A DNA stretch of 64,000 nt from Haematococcus lacustris (lineage: Eukaryota > Chlorophyta > Chlorophyceae > Chlamydomonadales > Haematococcaceae), in assembly GCA_030144725.1 (NCBI GenBank), contig JASKMD010000021.1, forward strand, positions 4,409,509 through 4,473,508, written 5' to 3'. Positions 9,712 to 20,065 of this stretch are shown piece after piece. Made by a program: the position numbers and the translations under genes. Under the pieces are notes generated by a model. That model searched no databases and was not told the DNA's origin. It worked only from the letters and a program-made list of their open reading frames with translations. Each line of letters starts with the position of its first letter. The stretch's first letter is position 1.

Positions 9712-12547
9712 ATGGACTCGTCGCGCAGCGGGAGCGAGACGGACAGTGGGTCAGCCTCCGATGACTTGGATGATGTGCCCCTATCGCAACCAGCGCCCCC
9801 AGCTCGACCCACTGGAGTTGGGTTGCCTGCTGGCTTGGGCCTGACGTTGGGTTCGCTCAGTATTGGGTCCAGACCCCCAGCTCCCGTTCTCCAACTCCCC
9901 AGCTTTGCAGCAGAGCGCAGCACGGACCAGTCCCCGCCCACCGCCCGGGCGCAATCAATGCCAGCGCACAGCAGCTCAGTGTTGACCAACATGGGCAAGC
10001 CGCAGGTCAACCGTGCTATGGCTAACCAGGGCTCGTCAGGTGGCCAGCAGCTTCCACAGCAACCAGGTGCTCATCAGCCTAGCCAGCCCAGAAAGCCTCC
10101 CAGGCTGTTGCTGGCTGACCCAGCCACGTCCTCCCCAGCACACAGCCCCCTGAAGCAGCGGCACACAAACAGCATACAGCCCAGTGCCTCAGGCCATGTC
10201 ACAGTCAGCCTTCTCTCTCCAGCCTTTGTCCTGCCAGGCAGCTCGCTACCTTCACAGCCTGAGCCATCAAGCAGCAATGCAGCAGCCCAGTCCTTGCACT
10301 GGAGCACCAGCGCACGCCAGGCTGCCGTGCAGCAGTTCAGCGCCCGCCTGGGTGTGGCAGCTGATGCCTTGCAAGTTTGGGAGCTGCATGAGCACCCTCC
10401 TGGCCAGGGCTCGGCCACAGGGATGGTGCACCACATCGCAGTCAGCGTCAACGACTCCAGTGAGTGCAGCTGGCTGCAGCAACACCGCCTGGGCATGCAG
10501 GTGCCTGCTCAGCTGCACTGCATGGCTGCCTGCTCTGCTCCCTGGGCCCTAGTGTGTGTTGCACACCCCTAGGGAGCAGAGCCAGGACCCTTAGACAGCA
10601 GAGCCAGGACCGCTAGGAAGCTGCCCTCCACTGCATAGTTGCTTGCAGCCCCGCCAGTGCAGTCATGCACCACAGCACCTACAGCCCCATGCCCCATGTT
10701 TTCATTTCCACAGGAAGCATACCCAAGCTGTTTTCTGATGTGTGTGTGTGTGTGTGAGAGTGTGTGCTTGCGTCGTTGTGCTCTGGCTGTACCCTCCATA
10801 TCTTCCCTGCTGCCCTGCAGGCTTCAGCCTTGCTGCTGTGGAAGACATGTTGCAGCAGAACAAGCAGCTACAAACCACCCAGCAATGCAGTGAGTGGCAG
10901 TAGCACTCCTGCAACCCCACGCATGCATGCACCATGCATGCAAGCATGTACATGGAGTGCTGTCAAGTGCAAGTATGTCTTGTGGCTACAGCACGGCTAG
11001 GCTGCCTGCTGAGCAGCCGTCATGACTGATGCACATCAACTCTACCTGTGCCCTGGCGTGTGGGCTGTCTGTCACAGATGCCGACACTCTGGGAGCCCTC
11101 TACTCAGACAGCAAGGCGCTCAGCAGCAGCAACGCAGAGCTGCAGGTCAAGACAGCAGTGCAGGTGTGACGGGGTAGCCTGGCCGTCACACTTGGGTGCT
11201 CTATGCCATGAGGAGCATCACCATCACTACATGGCATGTGCTGGTGTTCAGTTTGGTTTGGAGGTTGCTGGCTTTTGCTGCAGCACATGCAGCACTGACC
11301 ATGAGCGGTGCATGCTTAACGCTGAGGTGGTGCTGCTGCCTGCGGACACTGGTGGTCAAAACGAGATATCAGTGCATTCAGTGAGGCTGATGCGGTGCCG
11401 CTGCTGGTTGGCACTGGTGTGCAGGCCAAGGAGATTGAGCTGCTGCAGCTAAAGCTAGAGCATGCAGAGTAAGTGGGGGTGGCTGGGTAGGGGTTAGGTG
11501 CACGTGATGCTAAGCACATGAGGCAGCGCACCTCAGCCAGGTCCTGCAATATGAGTCCCCGTGCCCAACCTCAGCAGTGGCTACACTTGTGTGGCCTGGT
11601 TGACTCAGCGTGCTTAATATCTCATGCTGATCAAGCCATCAACCAGAATTGACGAACCGACACAACCGCCTCAACCACCTTACAGACACACACGTACAGC
11701 AAGCTCATGGCAGGGCACTGTCACGTGTGACTGCTTTGGCTGCTGCTGGGTATGCCGGCTGCAGCATACGGCATGAGACCATGGCGGCCATGTCATGATG
11801 TCGAACCCCTGTCATGGACTCTGTGAACCGAAATGTCTAGAGCCTGTCACCCATCTCAGGTGCCCTCAGCAAGCTGTGCACCCTTACGCCCTGCCCTCAC
11901 CTCTGCCTTGACCTCACCTCGCCCTCCTCCCCAACCCTCACTTGTCTGTGCTCCTGCCTTGCAGCCAGCGGGCAAGGGCTGCTGAGGCTCGCAACGCACA
12001 GCTCAGCGAAACGCAGGAGAAGCTGAAGAGTACCATCATGCAGCTGAGGGATGAGGTGGGTGTGAGGTCACACCTGACCAAAGCTCACCCATTGCCAGAC
12101 AGGGTTGAGCTGGGTTGTGGAAGCCAGACAGTGTTGAGTTTGGATGGTGAGTAACAGTGTCAGGACAAGAAACAGGTGTTGCCAGGCAGCTCCATGGTTT
12201 GTGGCCTGTGCGTGGCAGCAATGCTGTGCGCCTGATGATGTTCTGGACAAGGATGGTGGTGATAATGAGAGTGTGGAGTGTGTTCTGCCAGCTGTTAGAG
12301 TCAAGCTGCATCATCATCATCATCATCATCTTCGTCATAGTCATCATCACTACATGGCAGCTGGTAGAGCTTGCGTCCGCATGTGCTGTGCTGCTGCTGT
12401 GCCGACAGTGCTGCTTGCACGGTATAATGCCGTGATGGCATTGCTGTGCCTTGGCGACAGTGCCTTGGTGACAGTGCCTTGCTGATGCTGTGGTGTTTTG
12501 TTACGTGGCCGCAGTTCATGAGGCTGCAGCCGCCTCGGAGGGCGTGA
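9712..12547 (+). CDS. Coiled-coil protein, six exons, function unknown
   Basis: Exons 9712-10459, 10821-10889, 11078-11163, 11425-11468, 11965-12055 and 12515-12547 join with agreeing phases at every junction (donors GTGAGT, GTGAGT, GTGTGA, GTAAGT and GTGGGT; all acceptors CAG). The product is about 356 aa. Residues 1-220 are Ser/Pro/Gln-rich and probably disordered, opening MDSSRSGSETDSGS. A more ordered patch (QQFSARLGVAADALQVWEL) follows. Residues about 250-345 are a heptad-like coiled coil, with AVEDMLQQNKQLQ, AKEIELLQLKLEHAE and AQLSETQEKLKSTIMQLRDE. The last exon (10 codons) is the least certain, and the gene could continue beyond it. The start was chosen at the first ATG after an in-frame region that looks like 5' UTR. 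No family is recognised; a structural or tethering role is only a guess from the architecture. Confidence 0.6.
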
Positions 12548-13444
12548 CCTGCATGGCCTGCTGCACACCACACGGCCTGGCAAGGACCACACAGGGACAG
12601 CACCCGGTGCGACAGAGGCCGACGTTAGCCCTCCGCCGCAGTCTATACGAGCTCTCACACCACTCCTCACACGTCAACGGTCACGTTGACGGCCAGATCA
12701 CACACCCCTTACTGCTACCTAGCTTCCCATCTAGACCATCTCACAGGGACAGGAACCGGTGTGACAGAGGCCAAAATCATAACAGTGCCGCATGCACTCA
12801 AGGCTGTTGCATTTGAAGGGTCTCGATGCTCAACTAGTCAATAGCACAGTTACAAATGTGTGGCAGCACTGTGACATGGGTGTGACTGGGCGGAGGAGTG
12901 GCCAATGCAGGCTTGCATGCTTTGCATGGGTTGTCCATGCATGGGTCAGCATGCAATCGCAACATGACATGGCAGTGACATCACTCTGAGGGAATACTTC
13001 CAGCTAGCGCCTTGTTGTGCAGTATACCACTGCCATGCACGAAGCCAATGCCATGCCATGCAAGCAGCATTGCTGCGGATCACATGGGCGTGTTGGTTGC
13101 CAGTTGCTAGTTGAGACAACAGACACGTGATGCTGGTGGCTTACACTGCTGATGCCGCTGGCCTTGAGGCTGCTGGTTGGTTGTCCTCTCCCCTGATGTC
13201 CTTTCCCTTAGGGGTCCTGGAACAGACACGTGATAATTGAGTGAGAATTGAGAGGACAACAGCAAGCTCAAGCTTGGAATGAGTGGCTTTGGGCGGAGGA
13301 ATGCTTGTAGTTGTTCAAGCCTGGTTAGCTTGAAACATTGGCAATCTATGCTGGTCAAGACCCTCCCTTACAGCTTGTGGTTGTGGCAACACCCTCTTCC
13401 CCAGGACATTCATACACAAACACCAGCTGCCTGAATACTGTATG

Positions 13445-13535
13445 GTGGCTTACACCGCTTAAGCCGTCAGCCGTTCAGCTGCTTGGCCGCCCTCCCCCTC
13501 TTGGGGTTCGGGACTTTCTGTAACGCACTTCAAAG
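13445..13535 (-). mobile_element. Non-LTR retrotransposon 3'-UTR fragment
   Basis: Matches the reverse complement of the LINE 3' end at about 32007-32095, from GTGGCTTACACCGCTTAAG through TTCGGGACTTTCTGTAACGC to CACTTCAAAG. It is heavily 5'-truncated with no coding sequence. A shorter copy is at 13615-13660, and a more diverged one begins at 13136. Confidence 0.75.
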
Positions 13536-13614
13536 CAAAGATACAATGCCATCTAGGCTGCACGTTGGCAGCATAACTCTACCCCCTTGCCTTCCCTCCA
13601 CTATAGAGAAATAG

Positions 13615-13660
13615 GTGGCTTACACTGCTTAAGCCGTCAACCATTAGGCTGCTTGCCTTC
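13615..13660 (-). mobile_element. Short LINE 3'-end fragment
   Basis: GTGGCTTACACTGCTTAAGC followed by GCTGCTTGCC; same 3' terminus as the fragment at 13445, truncated after about 45 bp. Confidence 0.6.
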
Positions 13661-13747
13661 CCTTCACTATGGTCAGCAAGCATGGAGCCTCACTGTCACA
13701 TGCTGGAGTCAGACAATCGTCTGCGGCCTCGGATGGCAACCTGTACA

Positions 13748-14466
13748 GCACATTATTCCCCTACTATTACTACAGGGCAGGGGCTGTGTTATCTGTAATC
13801 CGAACTGTTTGCATGCAACAAGCATCTGGCGCCAGTATGTGATTCACTACCCCAACCCGCTTGCGAAGGCCAGGAAACCTATGTTGGCATGAAACACATG
13901 CTCTGATGTAAGCAACAGCTTCAGCATTGCGTGGTGCACACATGCTACTGTGCTACAGGCTGCTGGGCTAGGGCCTTGGGGGCTCGGTCTTGCAGCTTCT
14001 TGAAGCCCAGTACTGGGTACTCCTTGCCCTGGGCAGGAAGTCTTCCTCGGTGTGGCCACCTGCACAGCTCCAGTGGGCGCCACTCGCTCTCCCCTGCCCG
14101 CTGGAGGTTGAGGGCTGCGTTGCAGTCCCTGTCCACCCATTTGTCAAGGTCCCCAGGGGTGGCCTGGGCCAGCCAAGGGCACCATATGAGTCCCCGCACT
14201 GGCGCCTCAAACCGCTTGCTCCAGGCTGACCGCAACAAGCGGTCCTGCACCTGACCTGGCTTGGGCTTCCAGTCCTTAGGCCTGGTGGGCTTGCTGCTGT
14301 CCAGCTCCTCCTCACAGGGCTGGGGGCTGTTCAAGATTGAGCTGACCCTGCTGGTGCAGAACTCATCCACTGTCACCACCCTGCCTGGCACCCTGTCGGT
14401 TGGCTTGCCGCTGTTGCTGGGCCTCTCCACTACCTTGCGGCAGGCCTGCAGCACGGCCCTGGCCTC
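13748..14466 (-). pseudogene. 5'-truncated second Fanzor copy (C-terminal exon only)
   Basis: 13945-14466 is nearly identical to the C-terminal exon of the gene at 1051-3277, and 13748-13944 to its 3' noncoding segment. It keeps VVTVDEFCTSRVSS, the single-Cys zinc-ribbon remnants and WVDRDCNAALNLQ, then the stop. Homology ends at about 14466 inside AVLQACR, so RuvC-I and the GNAGIG strand are absent. The open frame continues upstream by chance into unrelated sequence. One codon is inserted relative to the full copy (PSNSG against PNSG). The two copies are very similar, implying recent duplication. Confidence 0.8.
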
Positions 14467-14915
14467 GCACCACAGCAGGTGGCAGCACGCCGTGCCAGCC
14501 TCGTGCAAATGGATGGCATGACCTGGCCGGTGCGCACCACTGCTCGGGCTGTAAACAAGCATGGGAGGCGCAGGTGGTGAAGGGTACGAGGCGGGGTGTG
14601 GTTGTGAAGCCTAGCTGGCCGCTGGGGGCTGCCAGTCCTGGGCCGGGGGCTGGGTAGTGGAGGCTGGAAGAGCTGCAAGGTGGGTGGCCAGAAGCTGGGT
14701 GGAAGCTGCATGGTGGGGCACTCCCCCGGGTGGCTTGGAGGGAGGGGAATGGATCGCCACTGGGTGGACATGGTGAGGGTGGGTGAGGTGGGGCTGGGGG
14801 GCTGCACTGGGGTTAAACTGTAGCTGGGGGGCTGATGCAGGGCCAGAAGGGGAGGTGGGCCTCAGGGGCAGGCTCACATGGCAAATGGTGAAGTGCTGAG
14901 AGGGGGGGGCGTCAC

Positions 14916-15362
14916 GCCAAGCATCCTCCCTGGCTTGTAATGCCTGCGCTGGAGGTGTAAGGGCGAGCCATCCGAAAGGGCCATCACATAACCCAGGCCT
15001 GGTGCTGTGTAATTGGGCATGGGGCAATCCAGCATGCGGCTGCCAACAATGTGCAAAACCCTCCAAAATCCTATGCGCTGTGAACCAACAAGTCATGTTG
15101 AAGCGGGAGCAATCTGAGCAATAGCAGCAGCAACATCCGACACGCAACATCTGACACACACGTTGCTTACCACGTCAAGCTCGTCCCACGTAGCCATGCA
15201 CACCAGTGCTTCGCGCAGCAGGGGTTTGGATTGCGAGGTGGACGGTGACACGTGCAGTGTGTTCGAGCCACTCGCGCTGACCGCGCTTTCACGCAATGGC
15301 AGCGAGGAAGGTGGGCGCGGGTCGCTTCGCAGTTCGCCACAAACAACCCTGAGAGCCGACAT
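14916..15362 (-). CDS. 5' exons of an unrecognised gene
   Basis: Exon 1 runs 15362-15171 (64 codons from ATG, donor GTG|GTAAGC) and exon 2 15077-14916 (acceptor TTCACAG|CGC, tentative donor GGC|GTGACG), both phase 0. Exon 1 ends with LLREALVCMATWDELDV. Exon 2 reads RIGFWRVLHIVGSRMLDCPM and then GLGYVMALSDGSPLHLQRRH, clearly protein-like, but I cannot name the family. The gene is divergent from FURRY (start codons 405 bp apart), so the two may share a bidirectional promoter. Downstream exons would have to lie beyond the truncated Fanzor copy, which may therefore have interrupted this gene. Confidence 0.5.
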
Positions 15363-15766
15363 TTGACCATGCTGGTGGGCAAAAGCGGCGGCACTACATC
15401 ACCCTGGCTAGACTTGTGTAGTGGTGAGGGGATGCTACACACATGATCATTGATAACTATTGTTCTTTGTTGGGATATCCTGCTGGTCACCACCGCCAAT
15501 GGCCCCGCAAACTACTAGTCGCAGTCTAGTTGCCACTATTAATGCCGCAGCAGCACCTCTTAAATAAGAGCACCGGAGTCCTAGACCATCTCGTGCAGGT
15601 CCTCGGACTCGAGCTGCAAATGTGTCAGTCCCTTTCTGCATGGAGGAGTCAAAAGTTCCCGCACCGAATGCACCGCGAGCGCGGCGATGCTCGCTCCACG
15701 AGCTACTGCTATGCAAGTCCGACACCTATGCTATCCTCGCGGGACGTTTGAGCTGCGCTGATCGCC

Positions 15767-18700
15767 ATGGCTTCCTTCGCCGTGTGCCAAGAGTTGCTGC
15801 AGCGATACTTGAAACTGGCGGATGAGCTGGTGTACAGCAAATCACCGCAGGTATCATTATCAGCAGCAGCAGCAACAGCGCATGGCAGCCTGCCCATGTG
15901 TGCTCCTGTGTATGCTGTGTGTGCAGGACGTTGCATTGAAGCTGCAGTCAGAGCCACAGGTGCAGGCAGCCCTTCATGGCTTGCACCTCGTGGCCCGCCA
16001 CAGCCTGGGACACCTCATGGCGGTGAGCAGCAGGCAGTGGCAGGGGAACCAGCCCCAGCCCCAGCCCCAGCCCCAGCCCCAGCCCCAGCCCCAGCCCCAG
16101 CCCCAGCCCCAGCCCCAGCCCCAGCCCCAACCTCCGCCCCAACTCCTGCCCCTGCCCCTGCCCCCCGGCCCCTGCAGCCTGAACCAGGTCCAGAGGGCAG
16201 CTGCTGCAACACAGTGACCTTGACACCCTGCCCCGCACTGGGTTTGCCTGCCCTGTGCTGATGGTGGCGAGCACAGCCTGGCACTCAGGTCTGGCCTCAC
16301 CAGCACACCCCCCAGGCAGCCACAGGGTACCCCACATGGCCACAAGTAGGGCTCTGCTCCTCCATGTCCATGCGCATGTCCATGTCCAAGTCCATGTGTG
16401 ATGGCGTGTGGCAGTAAGGGGTTCGTGGGCAAGGGGTCACGTTGCTGCTCCTGGTGGCGCCCCTGGTTCAGCAAGAGCCGCTGGTAGGGCTGCTGCTGCT
16501 GCTGCTGCTGCGCTGACGCGGACACCTGCAGAGTCTTCAGGCGTGGCGCATCAGCAGCGCAGAGGCTGCCCAGGGGCGGTTTGGTGTGAAAGCAGTGGCC
16601 CACCGGGTGAGAGGGGGGGGAGGGGGAGGGGGAGGGGGAGGGGGAGAAAGGAAGGGGGAAGAGGGGCGAGGGGGGAAGTGGGAAGAGGGGTTGGAGAGGT
16701 GAGAGAGGAGGGTTGCTGCCGCATGCTGAGTCCTGCCAAAAGAGCTCCTGCTGACTCCCTTGTGCCAGTCTGCCAGTGCTGCCATGTGCTGCCATGTGCT
16801 CCAGGCCCTGGTCGACCTTCTGTTCCTCCTCCCATCGCGGCAGCTGCTAGAGGAGGTGGGCTCCAGCGTTGGCGATGCACACGATGACTTCTGTATGCGT
16901 GTGCAAGAGTGAGTGGTGTGATTAGGAGTGGGCAGCAGGGGTGAGGAAATGTGAGCAAGAGTAGCTGAACCTAGCAAACGGAAGCAGGAATGAAGGAGGC
17001 TGGCAGGTGGGGAGGGGAGGGGGGAGGAGGGAGGGGGCTGGGGAGGAGGCTGTCTCGTGCCCCTGAGCCCTTCACTGGGACTCCACAGAATGCCATCAGC
17101 CCCTTCAACTAAGGTCGGAGGGGGAGGAGCCCCAGGCCACGCCCCCTCTGTTGAAGCTCCTCCTCTCATGCATGCCTGCTCAACCCGGAGTAGTCTTCTT
17201 CTTCATCTTCTTCTTCTTTCTTTTGCCACCAGCCCCCCTCCCCCTCTACCTCCCCCTGCTGCTGTGTCGCTGCAGGCTGTGCTTCAAGTGGCTGCTAGAG
17301 GAGGGGTTGCCCCCTGAGCTGTCTCATCTGAATACCTGGATGGTTCAAGAGGGTCACGGCCACACTAGGGGTAAGTGTGGGGGAGGAGGTGCCAGGAGCC
17401 ACTCATAGGCCTGGAAGGGTGGGGGGCCAGGTGGCTGGAAAATGATCGAAACAAAAAGTACCAAGTTAATTTGGTAGTCTTGACGTATGACATTTGCTGA
17501 TATCTTTTCAACCGGTCTATCTTGTTCTCCTGGCATTTGACTAATTGAGGGGGTTCAGGACGTGTGTTAGGAAGGGGGCAGGAATATGCCAAAAGATAGT
17601 ATGACAAAGCAATGGTAAATGAAGTATGATGAATATATAAATGTGAAATGGACTAGGGACAACAGGACAGGGCAGCACGCATCGTGAGGGTAGATGTGGC
17701 GCGGGCGGGTCTGACCCCTGCTGCTCCATCTCCGCTGCTGCCCGTGCAGGCTGTGTCTCAAGTCTCCCTGCGCCTAGTGGCCGACCCCTTCCACCGCCTG
17801 CTGCTGGCGGCAGTCAACCCCGGGAAAGCCAGCAAGTCAAACTTTGAGAGCGTGAGAGCACAGGTCAGCCCCCCTCCCCCCTCCCCCCTCCCCTCCCCCT
17901 CCCCCTCCCCCTCCCCCTCCCCCTCCCCCTCCCCCTCCCCCTCCCCCTCCCCCTCCCCCCCTCCCCCCTCCCCCTCCCCCTCCCCCTCCCCCTCCCCCTC
18001 CCCCTCCCCCTCCCCCTCCCCCTCCCCCTCCCCCTCCCCCTCCCCCTCCCCTCCCCCTCCCCCTCCCCCTCCCCCTCCCCCTCCCCCTCCCCCTCCCCCT
18101 CCCCCTCCCCCTCCGCAGCTCCTTTTCACGCTCGACCAGCACTTGCTTCCAGCCCCCCCTTCGACCTGCCCCATCCTGACTGGACTGCAGGTCCTGCGGC
18201 TGTGTGTCGGCCTCAAAAGCGTCACCCTGGCCTTCCACAACGAGGACGCCGTGCAGCAGTCCATCCAGCTGCTGCGCCGCATCCACCCACTGACCCACAA
18301 CGCCACCATCAAGAAGTCGCAGCTGCACCACGCCCTGGCTGAGCTGATGACACGGGTACATGGCAGGGAGGGCAGCGGGCAAGGGGCAGTTGGGGCAGCG
18401 GGCAGGAGGATAGGCAGGCAGAGGTGTGGTCTCCCTTGCCCTGCCTGCCCTTGTCTGCTTGACTGCCGGGGCGAGAGGGATGGCTGAGTACACATGGTCG
18501 GCCTGCATTGTAACGAGCACTGCTGGTGGCAGCCCCTGGCAGCCTGTGGGAGCAGGCCGCGCCCCCTCTAGGCGGGAGCTCCTCCCTCAATGCACACCAG
18601 TGAACACCGGCTTACTCTTCTTATTTGTCTTGATTGTTGGCTATCTTATTGGCCCATGGAGGGCTGGTGTTACATGCTTGGGTAGAAGGGCAGTCCCCTT

Positions 18701-19016
18701 ATTCTGCTTCTCATTATCATGGTTGAATTCATTATCGTTGTTTCTGTTATCAGTGTTTATAATTGTAGTAGTTATTACTATTGCTATTATTATCATTATT
18801 ATTACGTATTCTTTTTTATATTTTTTCTTCTTCATATTCACAGCCTGCCTGCCTGCCCTGCAGCTGTTGTGGCCACTGGTGCGTGAGGACCGGCCGGGAG
18901 GCAGGGGCCAAACAGTGGCGCTGAGGCCTCAGGTGATGGCGTCCTGGAACGCCCTCATCCTGCAGCTCAAGGATGACGTATGGGCCTGGATGCAGAAGCA
19001 TGACAAGCACACGCGA
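15767..19016 (+). CDS. FRY: FURRY (FRY/Tao3/Mor2) cell morphogenesis protein, N-terminal part
   Basis: Furry proteins are very large HEAT/ARM-like scaffolds that act with NDR/LATS kinases and Mob in polarised growth and division. Exons: 15767-15850, 15927-16022, 16532-16606, 16805-16908, 17276-17370, 17750-17863, 18119-18355 and 18864-19016. Phases agree except at the 17370/17750 junction, where either the donor or the acceptor must shift. The assignment rests on an ordered match to what I remember of plant Furry N-termini: HLVARHSLGHLMASLQAW (plant: MVARHTPVPLLEALLRW), LCFKWLLEEG, VLRLCVGLKSVTL, KKSQLHHALAELMTRLLWPL and WAWMQKHDKH. Only about 320 residues of an expected 2,000 or more are present, and the gene then reaches the N gap. 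Introns 2 and 6 contain hexamer satellites. The start ATG at 15767 is the first in a clean 28-codon exon. Confidence 0.72.
16054..16130. repeat. (CCCCAG)n satellite in FURRY intron 2
   Basis: About 13 copies of the hexamer just after the donor of exon 2. Frames through it (Gln-Pro, Ala-Pro) are not coding. Confidence 0.9.
17871..18115. repeat. (CCCCCT)n satellite in FURRY intron 6
   Basis: About 40 copies of a pyrimidine hexamer filling almost the whole intron between exons 7 and 8. It ends at the acceptor CTCCGCAG and so supplies the polypyrimidine tract. Confidence 0.95.
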
Positions 19017-19357
19017 GTGAGGCCCAGGGGAGAGGGGGGAGGGGCGGATGGGGGGGGCAAGGGCAGGGCGAGGGTGGGGGCGGAGGCAGGGTGAGGCCAG
19101 GGCATGCAGGGGAGGGTTAGGGGTAGGGCAGGGCACATAGCAGCTGCAATGGGGCACACGCCACAATGGGAACCCATGCCAGGCTGTGAGCAGTAGGCAG
19201 GTGGCTATCAAGAGCACTTGAGACCCTAACCCTATAACAATGCAACCCTGCCCCTGAGGCCCCTGCCCCTGAGGCCCCTGACCCTGCCCTCTGCCCTGCT
19301 CCTGGCCCCGCCCTGGCACCAGTTTCCCTTTGCCAAACTGGCAGCGTCTGCTATCCC

Positions 19358-19857
19358 NNNNNNNNNNNNNNNNNNNNNNNNNNNNNNNNNNNNNNNNNNN
19401 NNNNNNNNNNNNNNNNNNNNNNNNNNNNNNNNNNNNNNNNNNNNNNNNNNNNNNNNNNNNNNNNNNNNNNNNNNNNNNNNNNNNNNNNNNNNNNNNNNNN
19501 NNNNNNNNNNNNNNNNNNNNNNNNNNNNNNNNNNNNNNNNNNNNNNNNNNNNNNNNNNNNNNNNNNNNNNNNNNNNNNNNNNNNNNNNNNNNNNNNNNNN
19601 NNNNNNNNNNNNNNNNNNNNNNNNNNNNNNNNNNNNNNNNNNNNNNNNNNNNNNNNNNNNNNNNNNNNNNNNNNNNNNNNNNNNNNNNNNNNNNNNNNNN
19701 NNNNNNNNNNNNNNNNNNNNNNNNNNNNNNNNNNNNNNNNNNNNNNNNNNNNNNNNNNNNNNNNNNNNNNNNNNNNNNNNNNNNNNNNNNNNNNNNNNNN
19801 NNNNNNNNNNNNNNNNNNNNNNNNNNNNNNNNNNNNNNNNNNNNNNNNNNNNNNNNN
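19358..19857. other. Assembly gap, exactly 500 N
   Basis: 500 consecutive N, a round number that suggests a placeholder of unknown true length. FURRY approaches from the left on plus and the ammonium transporter from the right on minus; neither is complete. Confidence 0.99.
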
Positions 19858-19965
19858 TGCTCCCCACTGGGCTGAGCAGTGGTGCGGGACAAGGCAAAGT
19901 CGTCATCACCAATGAAGCCTGGAGGGGGGGCAGGGCGGGGCAGGGTTAAATGGGGTTGCTGAGGG

Positions 19966-20014
<49 letters not shown>

Positions 20015-20032
20015 GGAGGGTGAGGGTGAGGG

Positions 20033-20065
<33 letters not shown>

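Larger units (their letters stand above)
12548..13744. other. Intergenic region with LINE 3'-end fragments
   Basis: No gene recognised. It contains two clear and one weak fragment of a LINE 3' UTR, listed separately. Confidence 0.5.

Noticed and set aside
17085..17120. Extra FURRY exon (CACAG|AATGCC...)
   Set aside because: Exon 4 joins directly to the exon at 17276 in phase and in line with plant Furry; the extra piece would need a poor donor (GTCGGA).
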